Shown here piece after piece: positions 27,182 through 34,535 of a stretch of 64,000 bases of DNA (the stretch's first letter is position 1; each line of letters starts with the position of its first letter). The notes beneath the pieces were generated by a model. That model did not search any database. It was not told where the DNA came from and saw only the letters and a list, made by a program, of their open reading frames with translations. Source of the DNA: Leeuwenhoekiella sp. MAR_2009_132 (GTDB lineage Bacteria; Bacteroidota; Bacteroidia; Flavobacteriales; Flavobacteriaceae); NCBI RefSeq assembly GCF_000687915.1, contig NZ_JHZY01000002.1, positions 372,001 to 436,000 on the forward strand, in the 5' to 3' direction. The position numbers and the translations under genes are program-made.

Positions 27182-27514
27182 TTAGACTGCCTGATCCTTT
27201 TGTTTTCGGGATTTACAGCAGAAATTTTTTACAAATAATTCGTGAATTCCGGTTGCCTTTAGTGCACTTTGAAAAATGACAGAATTTAGACCTATTAAAC
27301 ATATTTCTTTATTTTTAGACTCCGCACTTTTCGCTATGAGATACAACATATAAATACCAGAGATGTCAATGAGATCTAATGTGCTAAGTCTAATATTTAA
27401 ATGGTTATAGTCACATAGCGTATTCTCTATTTTATGTTGTATTTCAGAAACATTCTCGCTAGTAAGTTTTCCACTTAGAGTTATATCATTTTCAGTGGTT
27501 ATAAAGTTAATCAT
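27182..27514 (-). CDS. STAS-domain protein (anti-sigma-factor-antagonist-like), paralogue 1
   Basis: A 110-residue single STAS domain. The segment LSTLDLIDISGIYMLYLI contains the D-x-S-G site whose Ser is phosphorylated by an RsbW/SpoIIAB-type kinase in classical partner switching. The sequence is closely related to the STAS protein at 33476-33799: both have the pattern ITxSGxL-S-x-NVSEIQxKIE and ALKATGxxxLFV. It ends in a basic, Cys-rich tail (KNFCCKSRKQKD). It lies at the downstream end of the surface-assembly cluster, 194 bp from the last secreted-protein gene, on the same strand. No kinase or phosphatase partner is in the window. Confidence 0.8.
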   Translation of the reverse strand: MINFITTENDITLSGKLTSENVSEIQHKIENTLCDYNHLNIRLSTLDLIDISGIYMLYLIAKSAESKNKEICLIGLNSVIFQSALKATGIHELFVKNFCCKSRKQKDQAV

Positions 27515-27708
27515 GGTCTGTTATTTTTTGCCAAAGATTAATCTTATTTGAGTAGCAATTTTTGTTTTTAGATAGTTAGCGGTTAACTATAGTTTAATGG
27601 ATGATAATATACTTTTAATAAAATAGATTTACATTTTTTATCTTCTAATGCGCACTTCATACATAGTATTCCGTAATATTAGAATACAATCTATTTTGAT
27701 GATGTTAT

Positions 27709-28290
27709 TTACAATAAACTTGCGACAACGGTATAATAAATATTAAAGTTAGAAACTCCTGCCTGTACAAGCGAACTTGCTTCTATTTTAAATTGAATGG
27801 GAATGTCTGTTCTACATCCTACAAATTCACAAACTTTAATTGCCTGAGAGGCATCATTAGGTATTGTAACATAATTACCTCCATTTGTAGCTGTCAAATT
27901 ACGAGGTCCCAGGGGTTTAATAATTAAAATATCATAAATGCTAAATGAAGGAAACCGAAACCCGCTGTTTGTATAAGTTTTCGCCTTTACCGTTAGATTT
28001 TGGGGTGCATTCTGAGTATGCATAAAAACACTATATCTAAAAACATTATCGCTACAAAGCGTGGATGACGAGAGAATTAAAATAGGATTAAGTACAAAAC
28101 TTATTTGATTTGCATCTATTGCGCTTTCAAAACCTATGCTGTTATCATCTATACCTGCTTCTTGTACGGTATCCTGAAATGACTGTATAAAGCTAGGCAT
28201 ACCATTTACATCTAAGGTACCATTTAAAAGCTGGGCTTGTAAACTAAACAATGAGCAAAAAGCTATTAAATGTGATAAATACCGTTTCAT
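27709..28290 (-). CDS. Small secreted beta-rich protein, possible minor subunit 2
   Basis: A 193-residue secreted protein of no recognised family, with a signal peptide (MKRYLSHLIAFCSLFSLQAQ). The mature protein is predicted beta-rich, with few Lys, and ends in AGVSNFNIYYTVVASLL. That alternating hydrophobic last strand is similar in position and pattern to the ends of the other two small secreted proteins here. Four Cys (SSTLCSDN, KVCEFVGCR and one in the signal) are unusual and could form a disulphide. It starts 8 bases after the preceding gene stop, so it belongs to the operon led by the chaperone-like gene. A pilus- or sheet-subunit role is inferred only from context. Confidence 0.65.
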   Translation of the reverse strand: MKRYLSHLIAFCSLFSLQAQLLNGTLDVNGMPSFIQSFQDTVQEAGIDDNSIGFESAIDANQISFVLNPILILSSSTLCSDNVFRYSVFMHTQNAPQNLTVKAKTYTNSGFRFPSFSIYDILIIKPLGPRNLTATNGGNYVTIPNDASQAIKVCEFVGCRTDIPIQFKIEASSLVQAGVSNFNIYYTVVASLL

Positions 28291-28298
28291 AAGCGTTA

Positions 28299-28880
28299 TT
28301 ATTTTATCTCAAAAACCATTTCAAAACCACTGGGTAATGAGAGCGCATTGGGATTGTTAATTTGATATCTAATTTGATATCCCGTGTTTTCGCCATCGCC
28401 CGTAAATCCATTTGCGAAGTCGTAAACCAGAACTTGCTCTGTCGTAGATAAACTTACTGGAGATAAATTAGGGTTAGCTGCAAACTGACCGTTTATAGAT
28501 GCAGTGTTTATAACCTGAAGCGTAATGGTCATATTTGAAGGTATGGGCAAGTTTGTACTCGCATATATTCTTGCATTTTGAAAATTAGCACCCCTGTATG
28601 TAAAATTTAACCAAAAGTCACCGGTACTTGGAGATCCTATGCCCGTAAATGGTTTACCGGCTTCTGAAACTACTACAGTATTTCCTGCTGGTATAGCGTT
28701 CTCAGGTTCTAAATCAACAATATGTATAGGTTGTAAATCTAATACCGCTGAGACAACCTCTTGACCACCACCTAAAATAAAGACACTGATATTGTTTGCA
28801 TTTATAGTTTCCTGCGCACATAATGTCTGCTGAAAAAACAGAATAAAAAATGTCATATTAAGTAGTAATAGCTTGCTCAT
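28299..28880 (-). CDS. Small secreted beta-rich protein, possible minor subunit 1
   Basis: A 193-residue secreted protein of unknown family. The signal peptide (MSKLLLLNMTFFILFFQQTLCAQ) is followed by a short segment NNISVFILGGG that resembles the start of the mature major protein (SHILNVDVPEV) and a beta-rich body (FWLNFTYRGANFQNARIYAS). The terminal strand is GFEMVFEIK. The gene begins 2 bases after the stop of the usher-like barrel gene, so expression is coupled. The matching size and topology with the next gene suggest a duplicated subunit family. Confidence 0.65.
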   Translation of the reverse strand: MSKLLLLNMTFFILFFQQTLCAQETINANNISVFILGGGQEVVSAVLDLQPIHIVDLEPENAIPAGNTVVVSEAGKPFTGIGSPSTGDFWLNFTYRGANFQNARIYASTNLPIPSNMTITLQVINTASINGQFAANPNLSPVSLSTTEQVLVYDFANGFTGDGENTGYQIRYQINNPNALSLPSGFEMVFEIK

Positions 28881-28882
28881 CG

Positions 28883-31744
28883 TTAATTACTTATTATAAA
28901 GTTAGTAGTGTTAAACTTTATTTTTTGTTCTTTAGCTGTTAGATAAACGTGAATGTCTTCTTGCTTGCCGGAGCTGGCAGTTATTTTATAATCACTCATT
29001 TTCTCATAATCGTTCTCTTCTTTAAAACGTATGAGAGTAAGTGTATACGTGGCGGGCACAATATTTTTAAAAGTAAAACTGCCGCTTGCATCTGTTTCAA
29101 TAAAATAGTTATAATCAGCTCCAGATAGTTTTACATATCCCTTATAACCAATAGTATCTTTCTTAGATATCAAATTAATTTTACCGGTTACCACAGCTGC
29201 TTTCACCAATTCTATAGATAAATCTGCTGTATTATCTGAGGTGACATTTACTTCAAAAGGCGCTTTTCTGGTACTTACAATATTTTCAGGAAGACTGCTG
29301 TCATCTATAAAAACATAATTTTTTCCAAGAGGTAAATTGTTTAGGCGAAATTCTCCTTGTTCATCTGAAGCTATACGCTGTCCTGTAGTTATTATTTTAA
29401 TATTTTCTACCGAAATAGTGTCATCTTCAGAAAAAATAAATCCGTCAACACCACCTTGTTCCATTGTACGTTTTAATGGTGCGCCAAAGGAGTAGGTGTA
29501 TTTTCCGAAGGCCAAAAGTTCACGGTTATTAATAGCTCCCGCATTCTCAAAATAATTAGCTCTAATTTCAAATAAATGATTTTTAGAGACGCGAACGGCA
29601 AGGTTTGCATTAATAAAGTCTCTCCTTAAATAACTGTCATCTGGACTAAAACCACTATTATAAGAACCGTTAAAGTTTATTACTTTATTAAGGTTATAAT
29701 TTACACCCAGATTGTACCGTGTATAACTCGTACTAAGGCCAGAATTACCATATCTATTATTATAATTGTGATTTAATCCTACTCGTAGGGATAAGCCCGA
29801 AAATAACATATACGAGGCATTGGCATTATGAGCATACGAATCTCTATACCCATCAAAATTACTGAGTAGATTACGCGTTTTTGATACACGACCATTAAAA
29901 TTGAAATTAAAACGCCCTCCTGAAAAGAGATATCTGTAGGTGATTCCTTTTTCTTTATAGAAGTATGATTTAGGCTCTAACTGGTCTTCACGTTGTCTTT
30001 GATCTGCACGCACATCTACAGAATGTTTTTGATTAAAGCGGTAACCTAAAAGTATAAAGGTATTTTCAAAGTAGGGTTCTGCTGCATAAAACAAGGGGTC
30101 AAGTCGTTGATTAACGCGAGAAACGGTATTACCAGCAGAAACATTCCATTTATTAAATTTATAAAATAGGTTATTTGAATACTGAAGACTGTTCCTAATC
30201 GAACCAAAATAATTTTCACCTGTAATTGTAAGCGTGCCGCTGTAGGTGAGGTTTTTATAGGTTTGTATCAAATTTAAATACCCGGCATAATCGGAATATA
30301 AATTTGTAAAACTTCCTGAAAATTCAGATTCTATAAACGTATTTTCGCTTTTATAATCTAATGATAAGGTAGCAATCTGGCCTTTTTCATTTTCATTTGC
30401 TTCTATCTTATTACTGGCGCCTCTTATGGTTCCGTTAGATGAGGTTAGCGATAAACCCATTTGAAGTTTTGAATTAAATGCATATTTAACCTGCGTTCCA
30501 TAAAGCGGACTATCATTAAATGTGAATAAACGTGGGTTAGAATAAAAGGCAGTAAACGTCCAGTTTTTTACTCTTTGATCTACTCTAAAACCTAGCCCGA
30601 AACGGTTATCAAAGCCTAAACGATTTATGAAATAGGCGTGATCACCCAGATAAATTGTCGTTTTATCATCGTAATTATAAATAAGACTGTATTGATCTGT
30701 AACACCAAAACGTTTTAAGGTTTGTTGTTGTGGAGCTCTCAAAATAAAATTAAGATGGTGTTTTTTGTTTAGGTCTAAAAAGCCGTCACCAGATAGCTCA
30801 CCAGAAATTGTAGAAAAATGAGTGTTAGGTGATGTATAGCTGTTATAATTAAAACTAGCCCGTATAGGAAACCTAAAAAAAGCATCTTTTTGTTCAATTT
30901 TACTTGGGAAAACAGTTGTATTTGAAAAGCTCTTTAAGGTTTCTTTTTTAGAATTAGTCACCTGTAAATAAGAGCCTAAAGTCATAACATAGTAATGCTT
31001 AGCATCTGTGTTTCTGGTAACTTCTACAGTTTGTGTGATAGATGGTTCTAGTGTTAACATAGTCTCACCTTCAATTTTTGCATTTGAAGATAATGCTACC
31101 TGCTGAGCCATATTGCCAATATTACGTACGCCAAATTTAGAAACTACACGTTCACCTGCCTTAACGTTTTGTGGACCTGAAATCAGGAAAACTTCCAGGT
31201 CATAATTTTCTGCTATTTGAATTGAAAAATCTTTACTTAGTGACCGGTTACCTGTCACCTCTGTTAATTTCAATTGAATTGTTACAGTACCTGGAGGGGT
31301 ATTTCTAGGTATAAAGAAACTAACAAGCACCAGTTTAGAGTTACGGCTGTCTAGCTTTTCTATTTTACTGGATGAAATTAATTTCCAGTCTTTAGGCAGA
31401 ATAGGTTCCAGATTAAAATTATTGATTTCGCCTTCGGCTAACTGTAATTCTAAAGCCAAAGTATGTTTTTGCCCGGGTACGTAAGCTTCCTTAGGGTTCT
31501 TAACGGTTATGTTTAAGGTTAAAGGTTTATTAGTTTTAGGCGGGTTTATTTTTTTGCTTTTTAAACTATCAGAGGCTATGTGTGCTTTTGTAGTCCACTC
31601 TGCTATGTTGCTATTAAAACGATTGTGATAGGGGTTTGAAGAAAGATCTGTAACGTCAAAATTATTAGAACTCGTATATACACCGGTAGCACCTAACAGG
31701 CACACCGGGACTATATAAATGAGTTTTAATAATTGAGTAAACAT
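28883..31744 (-). CDS. Usher-like outer-membrane protein with NEW3-like and carboxypeptidase-regulatory domains
   Basis: A 953-residue secreted protein not matching a named family I can give with certainty. Visible architecture: a signal peptide; two Ig-like sandwiches at about residues 70-170 and 180-275 (ILPKDWKLISSSKIEKLDSR and NVKAGERVVSKFGVRNIGNM, of NEW3/CARDB style); and then about 480 residues of alternating amphipathic strands rich in Tyr/Asn/Phe (a likely beta-barrel). Two carboxypeptidase-regulatory sandwiches follow near 770-850 (GFIFSEDDTISVENIKI, LPLGKNYVFIDDSSLP) and 850-935 (VTGKINLIS to VPATYTLTLIRF). Soluble N-domain, barrel and two small C-terminal sandwiches recall chaperone-usher ushers, although no sequence motif of PapC is obvious. 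Its position between a chaperone-like gene and small secreted proteins supports a secretion and assembly role. Confidence 0.65.
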   Translation of the reverse strand: MFTQLLKLIYIVPVCLLGATGVYTSSNNFDVTDLSSNPYHNRFNSNIAEWTTKAHIASDSLKSKKINPPKTNKPLTLNITVKNPKEAYVPGQKHTLALELQLAEGEINNFNLEPILPKDWKLISSSKIEKLDSRNSKLVLVSFFIPRNTPPGTVTIQLKLTEVTGNRSLSKDFSIQIAENYDLEVFLISGPQNVKAGERVVSKFGVRNIGNMAQQVALSSNAKIEGETMLTLEPSITQTVEVTRNTDAKHYYVMTLGSYLQVTNSKKETLKSFSNTTVFPSKIEQKDAFFRFPIRASFNYNSYTSPNTHFSTISGELSGDGFLDLNKKHHLNFILRAPQQQTLKRFGVTDQYSLIYNYDDKTTIYLGDHAYFINRLGFDNRFGLGFRVDQRVKNWTFTAFYSNPRLFTFNDSPLYGTQVKYAFNSKLQMGLSLTSSNGTIRGASNKIEANENEKGQIATLSLDYKSENTFIESEFSGSFTNLYSDYAGYLNLIQTYKNLTYSGTLTITGENYFGSIRNSLQYSNNLFYKFNKWNVSAGNTVSRVNQRLDPLFYAAEPYFENTFILLGYRFNQKHSVDVRADQRQREDQLEPKSYFYKEKGITYRYLFSGGRFNFNFNGRVSKTRNLLSNFDGYRDSYAHNANASYMLFSGLSLRVGLNHNYNNRYGNSGLSTSYTRYNLGVNYNLNKVINFNGSYNSGFSPDDSYLRRDFINANLAVRVSKNHLFEIRANYFENAGAINNRELLAFGKYTYSFGAPLKRTMEQGGVDGFIFSEDDTISVENIKIITTGQRIASDEQGEFRLNNLPLGKNYVFIDDSSLPENIVSTRKAPFEVNVTSDNTADLSIELVKAAVVTGKINLISKKDTIGYKGYVKLSGADYNYFIETDASGSFTFKNIVPATYTLTLIRFKEENDYEKMSDYKITASSGKQEDIHVYLTAKEQKIKFNTTNFIISN

Positions 31745-31783
31745 AATTTTATAAATTAGAAGTGCATTCGTTTTTATAGAATA

Positions 31784-32575
31784 CTAGTTGATGTTGAGAC
31801 TTATATTAGTGCCTATGTATTCCTTTCGGGAATCTGCTGTGAGAATGCATTGATAGGTTCCTTTCTTTAGGGTAGATATGTCGAGGTTATAATCTATACA
31901 CATGCTAGGAAACACCATTAAACGTTTGGTTTTAGACTTTAAAATATTCTCCCCTTCTTCATCATAAACCTCTAGATTTAATTGTACACCTTCTACATAT
32001 TTTGACTTGTTGAGCAGGTTTATTTTTAGAGAATTTTCATTTAGCTCATTTTTCTTGATATGCACATCTGTAAAATCAAGATCTACATTTGAAGCTTGAT
32101 TTACGTGAGTTATTAGGCCTACGGCATATCTTATTTTGGTACTTAAATCTATTTGGCGTGTAAGATGTTCTTTCTTAACTGGTTTTGCTATTTCGATCAT
32201 TAAAACAGACCAGAACGTGCCATTTATTGATTTGTCTTCAGGTATTTTAATTTGATATTTGTAAACAAATTTTTCTTTAGGTCCTATAAATTTATCCATT
32301 AGGTTTCCTTCAAACCAGGACTTAGAAGATTGTTCGTGAGTAATAGAATCGCTAAAGATTCTGTCATTTCCACAAGAGAAAATGGCGTCATTTAATTTAA
32401 ACACAATTTGCTGCTCCTGGTCTGTAGTGTTCATTAGAACGAGTTCGCCCTGAATATACTCACCTGAGTTACCAGAGAAGGTATGTGTAAGACCATTTAA
32501 TACAATTACACTGGCTTGACTTTTAAATAAAACCAGTAAAAAAAGGACGGTAGAATAGAATGTTGTTTTCATCAT
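31784..32575 (-). CDS. Periplasmic chaperone-like / WxL-interacting-like protein
   Basis: A 263-residue secreted protein with signal peptide (MMKTTFYSTVLFLLVLFKSQ). Two Ig-like domains are visible. Domain 1 has GEYIQGELVLMNTTDQEQQI and a later IGPKEKFVYKYQIKIPEDKS, the pattern of PapD-like and DUF916-type domains: a strand, 'N-T/S-x-x-x-x', then 'P...Y-x-I-P'. Domain 2 begins near KIRYAVGLITHVNQ and ends GTYQCILTADSRKEYIGTNI. In Gram-positive WxL clusters DUF916/DUF3324 proteins pair with the WxL surface proteins; in proteobacteria PapD-like proteins escort pilins. The gene is followed after 39 bp by the usher-like barrel gene. The function is inferred from the fold pattern and neighbours. 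Confidence 0.65.
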   Translation of the reverse strand: MMKTTFYSTVLFLLVLFKSQASVIVLNGLTHTFSGNSGEYIQGELVLMNTTDQEQQIVFKLNDAIFSCGNDRIFSDSITHEQSSKSWFEGNLMDKFIGPKEKFVYKYQIKIPEDKSINGTFWSVLMIEIAKPVKKEHLTRQIDLSTKIRYAVGLITHVNQASNVDLDFTDVHIKKNELNENSLKINLLNKSKYVEGVQLNLEVYDEEGENILKSKTKRLMVFPSMCIDYNLDISTLKKGTYQCILTADSRKEYIGTNISLNIN

Positions 32576-32705
32576 AAATAGTTATTTACTATAAATTTAA
32601 AGTTGAAAAAAACGCTTTATCGTTATTTTCGGTAGATGTATAATTGCCTTAGACCAGTGGAATATTTGAAACTGTGATAAGAATTTATATTCTTATGAAT
32701 AGGGT

Positions 32706-32742
32706 AAAAAAAAAGCCCTTCACCTTCGTAAAGAGCTTTTTT
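32706..32742 (-). terminator. Terminator or attenuator between the major secreted protein and the chaperone-like gene
   Basis: On the minus strand the transcript forms AAAGCUCUU / AAGGGCUUU (one G-U pair) around a 10-base loop and then runs into at least seven U. It starts 16 bp past the stop at 32758 and lies about 130 bp before the next gene of the same strand. It should limit read-through from the major subunit into the assembly genes. Confidence 0.75.
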
Positions 32743-32757
32743 ATAAGCACTTATATT

Positions 32758-33402
32758 TTATAAGTCTGTTAGTGTGTATACAATAGTAGATTGATAACTA
32801 CCTGCCTTAAAACTTGCAAAATTTCCATTCTGTTCTACAGTGTAGGTTAGTTTTACACCTTGATTATCATCACCGGTATAAACACTTTCAATACTATCTA
32901 CCAGTAACGCATCTGTACCTACTGGTACCGTTTTTCCCAGGGCAACTCCTGTAGCAACCACAGTTCCTGCAGAATCTACTGTACCACCATCTGTTACAAT
33001 TACAGGAGCATCAGGAGTGATTCTTAGATCTAGATTACCGGGAAACGTGCTGCCAGTTTCAAACCTTACGTTTATTTTCCGCGTTAAATCATAACCATTT
33101 GCATTAGAAGCTCCTGCCACAACACTGGTGTAGTTGAGGTACAGGTTTGTGTAACTCAATGCTTGAAAGTCGTATAAACCGGCTTCGGCATTTATACCAG
33201 ATACTGTAGCATCAGACATATCAAATACAATGGCTGCAGCTTCTGTATTTGTGTTAGCATCAAAGATGTCTAACAAAGCAACTTCGGGAACATCAACATT
33301 GAGAATATGCGAAGCGATATTCGTATCATTGTTGTCTTGAGCGTTTACAAACTGAAAACCGGCTATAGCGGCACATACTAGGTAATTTTTTAAATTTTTC
33401 AT
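32758..33402 (-). CDS. Secreted surface protein, candidate major subunit (WxL/pilin-like)
   Basis: A 214-residue secreted, acidic, Thr/Val/Ala-rich protein, with a signal peptide (MKNLKNYLVCAAIAGFQFVN, then AQ). The mature part starts DNNDTNIASHILNVDVPEVA and is beta-rich throughout, with almost no Lys or aromatic clusters. The C-terminus FKAGSYQSTIVYTLTDL has the 'AG-x-Y-x-x-T-x-x-W/Y-T-L' pattern that ends WxL-domain surface proteins and some coat-U/pilin subunits, but Trp is replaced by Tyr. The composition and the terminator right after the gene are typical of a highly expressed structural subunit. It lies 73 bp downstream of a STAS gene and upstream of the chaperone-like gene, all on the same strand. 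Confidence 0.65.
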   Translation of the reverse strand: MKNLKNYLVCAAIAGFQFVNAQDNNDTNIASHILNVDVPEVALLDIFDANTNTEAAAIVFDMSDATVSGINAEAGLYDFQALSYTNLYLNYTSVVAGASNANGYDLTRKINVRFETGSTFPGNLDLRITPDAPVIVTDGGTVDSAGTVVATGVALGKTVPVGTDALLVDSIESVYTGDDNQGVKLTYTVEQNGNFASFKAGSYQSTIVYTLTDL

Positions 33403-33475
33403 GATAAAAGGATTTGAGGTTAACGTTTAGATATACTATAATTTTGATATTCTGTTTTAATGCAGTTTTTACGAT

Positions 33476-33799
33476 TTAGGTATTCTTCCTTAAGGTCGAC
33501 TTGCAAAAGCGCTCAACAAATAAATTACTTACTCCTGTTGCTTTTAATGCTTTTTTAAAGACTTCATTTTCTAAACCTATCAGGTTTAGTATTTTTTCAT
33601 TTTCAGTAGCTAATTTTTTAATGAGATACAGCATAAATACACCTGAACTGTCTATAATTTCTATACCATTTATATTGATTGTGACATCTTTAAAGCGCAT
33701 TAAAGCATATTCAATTTTCAATTGGATTTCAGATACGTTTTTACACGATAATTCTCCTGTAATTTTTATCTCGTGTTTAGAACTATCTAAGAAAAACAT
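33476..33799 (-). CDS. STAS-domain protein (anti-sigma-factor-antagonist-like), paralogue 2
   Basis: A single STAS domain of 107 residues. EIIDSSGVFMLYLIKK contains the canonical D-S-S-G site with a phosphorylatable Ser. I chose the ATG at 33799 (MFFLDSSKHEIKITGEL) because it lines up with the start of paralogue 1; the frame also opens at 33832 with 11 extra residues. It resembles the STAS gene at 27182-27514 over nearly its whole length, and the two enclose the secreted-protein cluster on the same strand. It is probably the first gene of the transcription unit and may report on a partner-switching module located elsewhere. Confidence 0.8.
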   Translation of the reverse strand: MFFLDSSKHEIKITGELSCKNVSEIQLKIEYALMRFKDVTININGIEIIDSSGVFMLYLIKKLATENEKILNLIGLENEVFKKALKATGVSNLFVERFCKSTLRKNT

Positions 33800-33832
33800 A
33801 TAAGTGGGTTTTTGTTTCTCAAAGATTCTCAA

Positions 33833-34199
33833 TCAAATTAGATATGTGTAAGAATTTTCGATAACTACCATTTATGTATAGACGAGCACCCTTTTTATAT
33901 GTTCAAATTGAAATGTTATTTAACTAATGTTTGAATATTAGTGTTTTACGTAATAAAAAGGTTAAGATATTAAACAGTCTAAAAATGTTTTTTTTGTAAA
34001 GAAGAGCAGATGTTCGTATTTCTTTATCGTTAATTAATTTATTTTGACGATAGAAATGCGTAGTTGAAAGATACTTCTCAGGATTTTATCAAAAAAAAAG
34101 CGAAAAAGATTTTACTAAAAATATTTTTACCAGGAAGTGTTTGATGAGTATTGATTTGCAATAGCTTATAGATTGTGATATTAATTCAAAGTTGAAGCC
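33833..34199. other. Promoter region between divergent STAS genes with an inverted repeat
   Basis: About 370 bp of very AT-rich DNA between divergent STAS genes 2 and 3. The only clear structure is an inverted repeat, ATTTC-TT-TATCGT (34018-34030) against ACGATAGAAAT (34047-34057), separated by 16 bp. I see no convincing TAnnTTTG box for either gene. Promoters of the whole surface cluster must lie here or in the 73-bp gap before the major subunit. Confidence 0.4.
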
Positions 34200-34496
34200 A
34201 TGACGTTAAAAGTAGAAATAGATAGTTCCATAATCAAACTGAATGGGGTATTCGCTGTAGAATCGATTCAATTAATAGAGGAAATGTTAAAAGCTTATTT
34301 AAAGACGAATACGCGTTTAATTATAGATTTATCAAGCCTTAGTAGAATAGATGTAGAATGTGTGTTTTTCCTCGAAAAATTTATTAAAAAGCAGGATAAA
34401 AAAAACAAATCTATTACGATACGTCGTGTAAAGAATAATAGAATTCTTAAGGCATTTAAAGTCTTAAAGTTAGAAACACTTTTTGAGGATTACTAA
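34200..34496 (+). CDS. STAS-domain protein with Glu at the phospho-site
   Basis: A 98-residue STAS domain transcribed away from the other two. Aligning LSSLSRIDVECVFFLEKF with LSTLDLIDISGIYMLYLI of paralogue 1 places Glu-Cys where the others have Ser-Gly, so the residue that is normally phosphorylated is a permanent negative charge. If the partner-switch scheme applies, this protein would behave as if always phosphorylated and not bind its kinase. Otherwise the core (NRILKAFKVLKLETLF) is normal. The start is supported by alignment with the family. Confidence 0.7.
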   Translation: MTLKVEIDSSIIKLNGVFAVESIQLIEEMLKAYLKTNTRLIIDLSSLSRIDVECVFFLEKFIKKQDKKNKSITIRRVKNNRILKAFKVLKLETLFEDY

Positions 34497-34535
34497 ATCT
34501 GTGTATTGCGTTTTTGTATTACATTGCTACCCAAA

